Both the position numbers and the translations under genes were made by a program. DNA of 64,000 bases from Labilibaculum sp. K2S (GTDB taxonomy: Bacteria; Bacteroidota; Bacteroidia; Bacteroidales; Marinifilaceae): NCBI RefSeq assembly GCF_030372765.1, contig NZ_JAUCMW010000004.1, forward strand, positions 186,001 through 250,000, given 5' to 3'. The notes beneath the pieces were generated by a model. That model did no database searches, was not told the DNA's origin, and saw only the letters and a program-made list of their open reading frames with translations. Shown piece by piece: positions 1-7,249 of this stretch; position 1 is the first letter of the stretch, and each line of letters starts with the position of its first letter.

Positions 1-1451
1 CCATTTTTATCCTTTCGGGATTAGGCAGAAATTTCCTTCCTGAATTCAACGAAGGATCCCTAACAATAACAGCGATTACCAAACCAGGAATTTCTTTGGA
101 AGAATCGAACAAGATAAAAGTTTTGGCCGAAGATGCCTTGAGAACAGTTCCTGAAATCAGTTTAACCGCCCGACGAACAGGTCGATCTGAGTTGGATGAA
201 CATTCGTTTGGTGTAAATACTTCTGAAATTGAAGTACCTTTTACATTGACAAAACGAACCAAATCCGAATTCCTTCTGGAAGTCCGTGAAAAATTGAGTC
301 ATATCTCAGGCGTTAATTTCGCCATAGGACAACCCTTAGGACACAGAATAGATCATATACTTTCCGGCACTAAAGCCAATATTGCGATTAAAATTTTTGG
401 TGATGATTTGAATTTAATGTTCAAACTGGCAAATGATATCAAAGCATCAATTTCTCCGATAAAAGGCGTTGTTGATGTGAATGTTGAACAACAGGTAGAA
501 ATTCCGCAAATCCGAATTTTACCCAAACGGGATCTGCTTGCAAAATACGGAATTTCAATTGCTCAATTCTCCGAATTTATTCATGTGGCATTTGGTGGAT
601 CGAAAGTATCAGATGTTTTTGAAGGCATAAAAGCCTTCGATTTGGTGGTAAAGTACAACGAAGAAAACAGAGGCGATATTGAAGCAATCAGAAATGCACT
701 AATCGATACCTGGGATGGTAAAAAAATCCCTTTTAGTTATGTCGCAGAAATTCAATCGCTATCGGGTCCAAATACCATTCACCGCGAAAATGTTCAACGC
801 AAGCTGGTTGTTTCTGCCAATGTTGCCGACCGAGATCTTCGAAGCGTGGTTACTGATATTCAGAACATAGTTGAGCAAGATGTAAAAACACCTGAAGGAT
901 ATAGAATTGAGTATGGTGGTCAGTTTGAAAGTGAAGCAAAAGCTTCCCGAATTTTAATGATCGCATCAATTTTCAGTTTTCTGATTATTTTCCTTCTGCT
1001 ATTTCAGGAATTTAGAAGTACTCAACTGGCGGGTATCATTTTGTTGAATTTACCCTTGGCGCTTATTGGTGGTGTTTTTACAATTTATTTCACATCTGGA
1101 ATGCTTAGTATTCCAGCAATAATTGGATTTATCACCCTGTTTGGTATTGCTACCCGAAATGGTATTTTACTTATCTCTAACTACCAGAGCATGAAGAAAA
1201 AGGGACTGGAAATTAAGGATATTATCGTTCAGGGATCTGTTCACCGATTGAGTCCCATTTTAATGACAGCATTAACAGCAGCACTGGCTTTAATTCCAAT
1301 GGCAATAGCTGGTGATCAGCCGGGAAATGAAATTCAAAGTCCAATGGCAATAGTAATTCTTGGTGGACTATTGAGTTCCACCCTCTTGAATATTTATATT
1401 ATTCCGATCGTGTATTTGTTACTGAACACTAAAAACAAAGGAAATGCTTAA
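1..1451 (+). CDS. Heavy-metal RND efflux pump, CusA/CzcA type (3' part; 5' end outside window)
   Basis: The gene enters the window already in frame (first whole codon at base 3) and ends with TAA at 1449-1451, so only the C-terminal part, about 482 residues, is visible. It opens with LPEFNEGSLTITAITKPG, the region just after the N-terminal membrane half in CusA/CzcA pumps. A periplasmic porter region follows, then the C-terminal bundle of membrane segments (from about LMIASIFSFLIIFLLLF) with GFITLFGIATRNGILL. The family pumps metal ions out across both membranes using the proton gradient, as a trimer with an adaptor protein and a TolC channel. The next gene is the TolC partner and overlaps it by 8 nt, so the two are translationally coupled. 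The metal cannot be read from this fragment. Confidence 0.93.
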   Translation, partial: IFILSGLGRNFLPEFNEGSLTITAITKPGISLEESNKIKVLAEDALRTVPEISLTARRTGRSELDEHSFGVNTSEIEVPFTLTKRTKSEFLLEVREKLSHISGVNFAIGQPLGHRIDHILSGTKANIAIKIFGDDLNLMFKLANDIKASISPIKGVVDVNVEQQVEIPQIRILPKRDLLAKYGISIAQFSEFIHVAFGGSKVSDVFEGIKAFDLVVKYNEENRGDIEAIRNALIDTWDGKKIPFSYVAEIQSLSGPNTIHRENVQRKLVVSANVADRDLRSVVTDIQNIVEQDVKTPEGYRIEYGGQFESEAKASRILMIASIFSFLIIFLLLFQEFRSTQLAGIILLNLPLALIGGVFTIYFTSGMLSIPAIIGFITLFGIATRNGILLISNYQSMKKKGLEIKDIIVQGSVHRLSPILMTALTAALALIPMAIAGDQPGNEIQSPMAIVILGGLLSSTLLNIYIIPIVYLLLNTKNKGNA

Positions 1452-2619
1452 AACATTATTAATCATCATCATAACAGGATTGAGCTTTCAGGGAATGGCT
1501 CAATCCTCTATTCAGAGAATTTTGCAGGAAGTTGAAAAAAACAATCCAAAGCTTAAAGCACATCAGCAATATTTGGAAGCACAAAAATTAGGAATTCGAT
1601 CACAAAACAATTTGACGAACCCTGAAATTGAATGGGAAAAGAGTTTTTCATCGCAGGAGGGCAAACCGTACGAAGTTCTAGTAAGTCAGAGTTTCGATTT
1701 CCCAACCAGCTACATCTATAAAAATCAGCTTAGAGATGAGAAAACAGCTAATCTGCAAAATATACAGGCAAAAGTAAGACAAGACATTTTACTGGAAACA
1801 GAATTGATTTGTTTTGAGCTTATTTATCGAAACAACCAAAATATAGAGTTGAGTACAAGATTGGATAATGCTGAAAAATTAACGCGCTTTTTTGAGAAGA
1901 GGTTACAAGAAGGAGATGCCAATATTCTAGAGGTTAATAAAATTAGAATGCTGGCTCTTAACACAAAAAATCAGCTGCAGCTGGTTCGAAACAAAATATC
2001 CAATCTGAAAAAAGATTTACAAAAACAGAATGGAGGTTTGGAACTGAATTTAAATGACCTTGAGTATCCTGTTATGAGTATGGACGAGGACACTAAACTT
2101 CTACTTGCAAACGCTGTAACCACCGATCCTTACTTAAACCAACTAAGAGCAAATGAACAGATAGCTTCGAAAGAAACTTCTTTGGTAAAAACAAATTCTC
2201 TTCCTAAGATATCAATCGGATATCGCTATTTAGGTTCAGATTTAATGAAAGAAGCCAATGGTATGAAACTAGGAATCAGCATTCCTTTGTGGGAAAATAA
2301 AAACAAAGTAAAGCAGGCAAAACTAATGGAACTGTTCCGAAAAGAAGAGCTATCCTTTCAGAAAATGGAGAAAGAAAATGAATATGAGAAACTTTTTCAA
2401 ACTTTTTTCAGTCTAAAATCCAGTCTTTCCGATTATCAAAATGTGTTTGCAGAAAAGAAATATGATTTTCTTTTGCGCAAGGCTCTTAATTTTGGCGAAA
2501 TATCTGGAATTGAATATCTTATGGAGAGCATATACTACTACGAAAGTTTCGATACTTATCTTGAAATTGAATATGAATACAACATCAACAAGGCTAAGAT
2601 ACTAAAGTATCTACTTTAA
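1444..2619 (+). CDS. TolC-family outer membrane efflux channel (CusC/CzcC-like)
   Basis: A 391-residue protein with a signal peptide (MLKTLLIIIITGLSFQGMAQ, cleavage expected near residue 19) and the long, coiled-coil-rich alpha-helical repeats of the outer membrane efflux protein family. The first half contains a repeat around NPKLKAHQQYLEAQKL and the second a matching one around DPYLNQLRANEQIAS, as expected from the internal duplication of TolC proteins. It would form the outer membrane exit duct for the RND pump encoded just upstream, whose stop codon it overlaps. It lies at the end of the operon; two hairpins follow more than 100 nt downstream. Confidence 0.9.
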   Translation: MLKTLLIIIITGLSFQGMAQSSIQRILQEVEKNNPKLKAHQQYLEAQKLGIRSQNNLTNPEIEWEKSFSSQEGKPYEVLVSQSFDFPTSYIYKNQLRDEKTANLQNIQAKVRQDILLETELICFELIYRNNQNIELSTRLDNAEKLTRFFEKRLQEGDANILEVNKIRMLALNTKNQLQLVRNKISNLKKDLQKQNGGLELNLNDLEYPVMSMDEDTKLLLANAVTTDPYLNQLRANEQIASKETSLVKTNSLPKISIGYRYLGSDLMKEANGMKLGISIPLWENKNKVKQAKLMELFRKEELSFQKMEKENEYEKLFQTFFSLKSSLSDYQNVFAEKKYDFLLRKALNFGEISGIEYLMESIYYYESFDTYLEIEYEYNINKAKILKYLL

Positions 2620-2727
2620 TACTTATGTAGATTCATTAAAAATATCACTTTTGATATAACTTTTTTGAAACCCTTAGCGTAGAAGTAGCAAAACGGTTTC
2701 CGTTTTTAAGGTTTAAAGTGAATAGAT

Positions 2728-2762
2728 TAAAAAGGGATGGGGTGGTTACCATCCTTTTTTGT
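2728..2762 (+). terminator. Hairpin with T-run, copy 1 of a repeated intergenic element
   Basis: AAAGGGATGG and CCATCCTTTTTT can pair around a GGTGGTTA loop region, and the right arm runs into a T-tract. It is about 110 nt after the TolC stop codon and fits a rho-independent terminator. A similar sequence recurs at 2889-2920, including the flank AAAGTGAAT before the hairpin, so it may be a small repeat family rather than a simple terminator. Confidence 0.6.
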
Positions 2763-2875
2763 TGTCCAATAATTAGTATTTTTTATTGTAAATTATCAAT
2801 ATATTTATCAATTACTTGACAATAAAAAATTTATTCCTATATTTAAGTCGAATTATCAATTGATAATTCAGGTTA

Positions 2876-2922
2876 TAAAGTGAATTAGAGAAGGGATGGA
2901 GTGGTTGCCATCCCTTTTTCAT
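2876..2922 (+). repeat. Second copy of the GGGATGG hairpin element
   Basis: TATAAAGTGAATTAGAGA followed by AAGGGATGG, a short loop and CCATCCCTTTTT. It matches the element at about 2714-2760 in the flank AAAGTGAAT, the stem and the GTGGTT loop. Stem differences keep the pairing, which suggests the hairpin itself is maintained. Confidence 0.6.
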
Positions 2923-3005
2923 GCTTTTAATTTTATAAAATTCCAGATAATTTCGTTGTACTTATGAAGACAAAATTTAAATTCTATTTTTCTTCATCCC
3001 AGGCT

Positions 3006-3239
3006 TTACATATAACTTGGATCTCCCCCTTTCCCCTCATCAAATCCTGTTGATTGAAAACCAACATGTGTAATTTGTTTATTCTCCAATAGAGATTCCC
3101 AAGTCTGTAAATTGACATTATCCAATAACTCATCATTTACAAATACTCTGTAATCTTTATAGCCGAAATTTGCCTGTTCCACGATATCATTTATTTCTAA
3201 CTGATGCTTTGCAAATCGATTGGTATCAATTTTTGAAAA
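3006..3239 (-). pseudogene. Possible gene remnant without a good start codon
   Basis: The minus strand holds 77 sense codons ending in TAA at 3008-3006. The translation looks protein-like (for example YKDYRVFVNDELLDNV and LQTWESLLENKQITHVGFQS), but the frame is closed upstream by TAG and has no ATG. A GTG near 3182 is the only conventional start and would give 59 residues. I do not recognise a family. It could be the 3' remnant of a lost gene or a short gene with an unusual start. Confidence 0.3.
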
Positions 3240-3356
3240 CTATTAAAAAATTTTCAACTTTATGATTATTGCAATAATCATTCCACAATCTACTAATAAA
3301 GCAAAAACGGAGAACCATTATGATTCTCCGCTCTATAATTAAATGCAATGTTCCTT

Positions 3357-5834
3357 CTACTTAAATAATTTCTTCAGTAAATCCTTCCCTTTCTTTTCCA
3401 ATTCTTTTTTTGCCCGTCGTTCCAACTCTTTGGCCACGGCCTGCTGAGCTTGCTTAATGGCCTTACTTAAATCAAGCTTCACATTAGGATTATCAACTGT
3501 ACCAGTAATCTTCACAGCAACATCAAGCTCTTTAACTTCATCAAAACCTGGCAATTTATCGAAATACTGATTTACCTCTTTGCCCAACTCATCTTTTGGC
3601 AATTTCATATCCATGGTAAAATTCAATTTCCCATCAACAGACTGTGTTCCGTAAATTTGTGCCGGATGACCTGCAACTTTAGCTTCAAATGGCTTCACCT
3701 CCACATTTCCATTAGTAATTGCAAAATTCATATCGAATTGAGTTATCGAAATCCGTTTGTATTTGTCATTTTTTAATGCTGCAGCTAAGGCGTCGAAAGC
3801 TTTATTATCTTTTATTACAATCATTTTGGAATGAATGGCTCCATTTCCATTCAATGTATTCATTACCGGATTCATTTCCTGATCAAGCAAAGATGTAATC
3901 TTTAAATCGGATGAAATCTTACCGGAACAATTCATAGCAATTGGAAGCATCTTTTTAATCATGCTCAATGATTCGTATGCTGAATTGATATCAAAATCCT
4001 TCACATCCAAACCAAAATCAATGGCTGGTTTCTGAATATTCTTAGTATTGTAGGAACCATTCATTGTCATCGACCCTTTTAGCATATCCATGGATAAGTC
4101 AGTTAACTGTGCTTTAGCATTTTTAACAACAATTAGTCCCTTCACATTCTCGATATTCATTTTATCGAACCTTATCAGTTTCATCGAAGAAACCAATTTT
4201 AAGTCTAAATTAGCCGGAATTTCAATCACGGTTAATGGAATTGTATCCGAAACCGCTTTTGCGTCCTCTTCCTCTGTCATAAATTCATTTATATCAAATA
4301 AATTTGAACTCAAATTGAAATTTCCTTTTAATACTTTATCTTTTAAAACGTAAGGAATATAGTCCTCTATTTTTCCAGCTAACTGAATATCAGAAACTCC
4401 AATTTTGGAATTGAAAGAAGTCAAGCTAATGTATTTTGGCGTAAAATTCAGAACAGAACTTATGATCTTAATTCCCTGCGGAAAATCAGGAGTGGAGAAT
4501 TCGAAGTTTTTCAATTTCACATCCCCTTTGGTCGTGATTTTTTCATACTCTTCCTTTTCTATGGAAGACATTTTTCCACTAAAACTAACATCAGAAGTTA
4601 CAATACCTGTAATTTTGATACTATCCATTGGGATTGCGTGGCGAATTTTGGCAAAATCAATCACTCCTTTAAACAAACCATTCATGTATGGATCCGATAT
4701 TGGATTCTTTACATGGATTTCTGCGTCGAATGGATTGTTTGCGACCTCAAAATGAAATGAATTTACATCTGCAGTCAATAAATCCAGATCTCCTCCCGGA
4801 TGTTTTACTTCCGCATTTATGGTAATGTTGTTAATCGACTCTTTTAAATCAGGATATTTAAGAGTAGCCTTATTAACGGCTAACTTAGCACCAAATGACG
4901 GCATATAATCTTCTTTATAATCCCCTTTTACAAACGCTGTTAATGCCAGAGTTCCATTAGTCTCCAATCCTTTAAGATCGGCTTTGAATACGTCAGGAAC
5001 CATTGAAAGCAAGGTTTTAAAATCTGCCTTCTGAGCATTCATTTTCAAATCCAGACCATAACCATCTTCCAACATTCCAATATTTCCATCTATACCGAAC
5101 ACCAGTTCATTTAAGGTTAGTTTATTCTTTTTAAATGTGAATATCATATTCTGAAGATCAGCTTCAATAACGGCATCAAGCGTTACACTCGCCTTTTTCA
5201 AATATCTTACACCATCGTAATCCAAATCAATTCCTGTAATTTGCGATTTTACATTTAAATTCGTCGATTTCACTGTAAAATCACCATTTAGCGTCAAATC
5301 CAAATCGTCTACAACAAGAACAGTTTTTATGGATGCATCCGCGTAACGCAAAAAGAAATCTTCAATACGCACTTCTTCAAAAATCACTTTAAAATCGGAA
5401 GCCTCGCCAGTCTCCTCTTCCACCACTGCCTCATCAGATTCTTTTACAATATCCCAATTTGCTTTACCCGATTCCAAAACAACAGCATTTACTTTTGCGT
5501 TGGCCAGAACAATTGCCCCAACTTTTATTTGAGTGCCGGACAACGCTGAACCCAAATCAACTGCAGTATATAAACTACCAACTGAAGCTAAAGTGTCATT
5601 TGAAAATTCATTTTTACCAACAACAGTTACATTCTCAAGCTCAACATAAAGGTTTGGGAAATTTTTGAACATCGATAATGATAAATCTCCTATTTCTACC
5701 TTAGCATCTATCGTATTATTAATTTCGGTTTTTACCCGCTCCATTATCTTATCTTTAAAGAAAAAGGGTAAAATGATTAGCAACGCTAAAAGTAAGACTA
5801 CAAATCCTCCAAAAAACTTTAGAAACTTCTTCAT
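3357..5834 (-). CDS. AsmA-family protein
   Basis: An 825-residue protein with a cytoplasmic MKK start and one membrane anchor at about residues 8-28, then a very long beta-rich periplasmic part. The N-terminal block after the anchor (VEIGDLSLSMFKNFPNLYVELENVTV) is the AsmA signature, and the far C-terminus (ITGTVDNPNVKLDLSKA) is the AsmA C-terminal region, followed by a lysine-rich tail. Family members are thought to be bridge-like lipid-transfer proteins spanning the periplasm or to affect outer membrane assembly; the exact cargo is unknown. It is monocistronic as far as can be seen. A TACTTTTG box on the minus strand at 5872-5865 could be its -7 element. Confidence 0.85.
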   Translation of the reverse strand: MKKFLKFFGGFVVLLLALLIILPFFFKDKIMERVKTEINNTIDAKVEIGDLSLSMFKNFPNLYVELENVTVVGKNEFSNDTLASVGSLYTAVDLGSALSGTQIKVGAIVLANAKVNAVVLESGKANWDIVKESDEAVVEEETGEASDFKVIFEEVRIEDFFLRYADASIKTVLVVDDLDLTLNGDFTVKSTNLNVKSQITGIDLDYDGVRYLKKASVTLDAVIEADLQNMIFTFKKNKLTLNELVFGIDGNIGMLEDGYGLDLKMNAQKADFKTLLSMVPDVFKADLKGLETNGTLALTAFVKGDYKEDYMPSFGAKLAVNKATLKYPDLKESINNITINAEVKHPGGDLDLLTADVNSFHFEVANNPFDAEIHVKNPISDPYMNGLFKGVIDFAKIRHAIPMDSIKITGIVTSDVSFSGKMSSIEKEEYEKITTKGDVKLKNFEFSTPDFPQGIKIISSVLNFTPKYISLTSFNSKIGVSDIQLAGKIEDYIPYVLKDKVLKGNFNLSSNLFDINEFMTEEEDAKAVSDTIPLTVIEIPANLDLKLVSSMKLIRFDKMNIENVKGLIVVKNAKAQLTDLSMDMLKGSMTMNGSYNTKNIQKPAIDFGLDVKDFDINSAYESLSMIKKMLPIAMNCSGKISSDLKITSLLDQEMNPVMNTLNGNGAIHSKMIVIKDNKAFDALAAALKNDKYKRISITQFDMNFAITNGNVEVKPFEAKVAGHPAQIYGTQSVDGKLNFTMDMKLPKDELGKEVNQYFDKLPGFDEVKELDVAVKITGTVDNPNVKLDLSKAIKQAQQAVAKELERRAKKELEKKGKDLLKKLFK

Positions 5835-6059
5835 TATATCATTTATTTATATGGTTTTACATAACAAAAGTACAAAACCTGAAGCATTATACTTGATTCA
5901 ATGAAAAAATAATCATGAACAAAGTAAATTTAGTTTTTTTTATCCTCAACTAAAATCATAACTAAAAGATTTAGAGTTTTTTAATACCTGCTTCTTTCTG
6001 AAGTTTCATTTTTATTGAAAAAAGACTCCTATTTATAGACCCAAAATATAAAATTTATC

Positions 6060-6067
6060 TATATTTG
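6060..6067 (+). promoter_or_regulatory. -7 box of tRNA-Arg copy 1 promoter
   Basis: TATATTTG fits the Bacteroidota -7 consensus TAnnTTTG and is followed by GCACCGC, as at copy 2. No clear TTG lies at the -33 distance. Confidence 0.5.
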
Positions 6068-6090
6068 CACCGCATTACCGAGGTAATCAT

Positions 6091-6164
6091 GGATGCGTAG
6101 CATAACTGGATAGTGCACTACGTTACGGCCGTAGAGGTTGGGGGTTCGAATCCCTCCGCGTTCA
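6091..6164 (+). tRNA. tRNA-Arg(ACG), copy 1
   Basis: A 74-nt cloverleaf can be drawn: acceptor GGATGCG with CGCGTTC (two wobble pairs), D arm GCAT/GTGC, anticodon stem CTACG/CGTAG around loop TTACGGC giving anticodon ACG (reads CGU/CGC after A34 to inosine), and T arm GGGGG-TTCGAAT-CCCTC. CCA is not encoded. A terminator hairpin follows within 10 nt. Copy 2 at 6436-6509 is identical. Confidence 0.95.
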
Positions 6165-6170
6165 CAGAAT

Positions 6171-6199
6171 AACTCATCGAAAATTGGTGAGTTTTTTTA
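6171..6199 (+). terminator. Terminator of tRNA-Arg copy 1
   Basis: AACTCATC and GGTGAGTT pair around a 7-nt loop and run into a T-tract. Confidence 0.8.
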
Positions 6200-6277
6200 T
6201 GCCCAAAAATCAAAACACATTCAGGGATGAGAACCCAATTAGGGTTCGTAACAAGTTCATAACGAGGGACGAGGAAT

Positions 6278-6330
6278 AATCCCTCCGCATTCACAGAATG
6301 ACTCATCAAGAAATTGGTGAGTTTTTTTAT
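6278..6330 (+). repeat. Relic of tRNA-Arg 3' end plus terminator, in unit A
   Basis: Bases 6278-6299 repeat the last part of the tRNA gene and its downstream flank (6149-6170) with one mismatch, and are followed by a second copy of the terminator hairpin (ACTCATC/GGTGAGT plus T-tract). The rest of the tRNA is missing. The repeat and the tRNA end bracket about 110 bp. Confidence 0.8.
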
Positions 6331-6383
6331 TTAACTATTTATTTGAACAAAATTATTTTTTTTCGTAATATTTAAATATAGGC

Positions 6384-6415
6384 TTGCAGTATTAATAGAA
6401 AAATACTTATATTTG
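6384..6415 (+). promoter_or_regulatory. Promoter of tRNA-Arg copy 2
   Basis: TTG at 6384-6386, a 21-nt spacer and TATATTTG at 6408-6415 match the Bacteroidota -33/-7 pattern. The start site would be about 15 nt before the mature tRNA. Confidence 0.65.
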
Positions 6416-6435
6416 CACCGCCTTAAAAGGAAAAA

Positions 6436-6509
6436 GGATGCGTAGCATAACTGGATAGTGCACTACGTTACGGCCGTAGAGGTTGGGGGTTCGAATCCCT
6501 CCGCGTTCA
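6436..6509 (+). tRNA. tRNA-Arg(ACG), copy 2
   Basis: Base-for-base identical to the copy at 6091-6164, with the same ACG anticodon loop (TTACGGC). It has its own promoter and terminator. Confidence 0.95.
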
Positions 6510-6515
6510 CAGAAT

Positions 6516-6545
6516 AACTCATCAATTTCTTGGTGAGTTTTTTTA
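6516..6545 (+). terminator. Terminator of tRNA-Arg copy 2
   Basis: AACTCATC pairs with GGTGAGTT around AATTTCTT and is followed by six or more T. Confidence 0.8.
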
Positions 6546-6623
6546 TACTCCAAATTCAAAACACATTCAGGAATGAGAACCCAATTATGGTTCGTAACAA
6601 GTTCATGACGAGGAACGAGGAAT

Positions 6624-6676
6624 AATCCCTCCGCATTCACAAAAAAATCATCAAGAAATTGGTAAGATTTTTTGTT
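6624..6676 (+). repeat. Relic of tRNA-Arg 3' end, in unit B
   Basis: AATCCCTCCGCATTCAC repeats the tRNA 3' end with one mismatch. The hairpin that follows is weaker than in unit A (AATCATC against GGTAAGATT), so this copy is more decayed. Confidence 0.7.
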
Positions 6677-6749
6677 TTAATGAAAATCTAAAACTCAAGA
6701 CAAACACCTCTTTTTTTATCTTATAAAAAAATATTCAAAAAACATCACG

Positions 6750-6903
6750 CCCTGTGTGCGCTAACGGTTGGGTCCTAAAATCAATTGCAATTAAATTTTG
6801 AAAACAAACACATATATACAACACAACTGACACAAAGCTTTAAAAATAAAGGATATTATCGTTTAATTCAAAAAGAATAAGTTAACCCGTGTTCGTTAAC
6901 GGA
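6750..6903. repeat. Pair of degenerate direct repeats around CGTTAACGG
   Basis: CCCTGTGTGCGCTAACGG (from 6750) and CCCGTGTTCGTTAACGG (from 6886) are related and about 120 bp apart; the first runs on as TTGGGT. The DNA between them codes for nothing obvious. They could be remnants of a small mobile element or of an integron-type recombination site; neither is established here. Confidence 0.35.
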
Positions 6904-6921
6904 ACGAATATATGCAAAAAA

Positions 6922-7047
6922 CTAAAAAAACCACAATTTTATAGCAATAGCTAAAATCATTCTCTTAATAAAACCAATTCCGGTATTTAGAAAAAATTCA
7001 TAAATACCAATAAAAAAAATAACTCCTGCAGAAATAAAGACTGACAT
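6922..7047 (-). CDS. Small predicted membrane protein, 41 residues
   Basis: The minus-strand ATG at 7047 is preceded by a strong ribosome-binding sequence (TAGGAGGAAT, five bases before the ATG), which is uncommon in this phylum and unlikely by chance next to an open frame. The product (MSVFISAGVIFFIGIYEFFL at the N-terminus, KLWFF at the end) is almost wholly hydrophobic with one Lys-Arg pair near residue 28, suggesting one or two membrane-spanning stretches. A TAATTTTG box at 7091-7084 could be its -7 element. I do not recognise a family. It stands alone between the tRNA repeat and the acyl-CoA dehydrogenase gene. Confidence 0.45.
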   Translation of the reverse strand: MSVFISAGVIFFIGIYEFFLNTGIGFIKRMILAIAIKLWFF

Positions 7048-7249
7048 ATTCCTCCTAAATGCCGCCTTTTCAATTTAGAGAAACAAAATTAAAAGACATG
7101 TGAGTCTTTAAATCCATTTATTTAGCTTATTTTTATTCCGTCTAAATCCCAATTAAAATAAGCAACAACTATTACAGTAAGCAAATTGTGGATTTAAACC
7201 AAATAACCTACTTGCTTTTGAAGTAGAATAAATTAATCAAACAAAAAAC

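Larger units (their letters stand above)
2763..3356. other. Intergenic region between tolC-like gene and asmA-like gene
   Basis: Apart from the second hairpin element and the minus-strand remnant, I see no gene or RNA. The two flanking genes converge here. Confidence 0.6.
6060..6678 (+). repeat. Tandem duplication carrying two tRNA-Arg genes
   Basis: Unit A (about 6060-6331) and unit B (about 6408-6678) share, in order: the -7 box and GCACCGC, the 74-nt tRNA (identical), its terminator, a spacer of about 100 bp (containing AAAACACATTCAGG and AAGTTCAT), the tRNA-tail relic and a second hairpin. The spacers and the second hairpins have diverged by scattered substitutions, while the tRNA genes have not. 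Confidence 0.85.

Noticed and set aside
6118..6640. Minus-strand open frames across the tRNA duplication
   Set aside because: They run antisense through the tRNA genes and exist twice only because the DNA is duplicated; no codon-like divergence pattern is visible.
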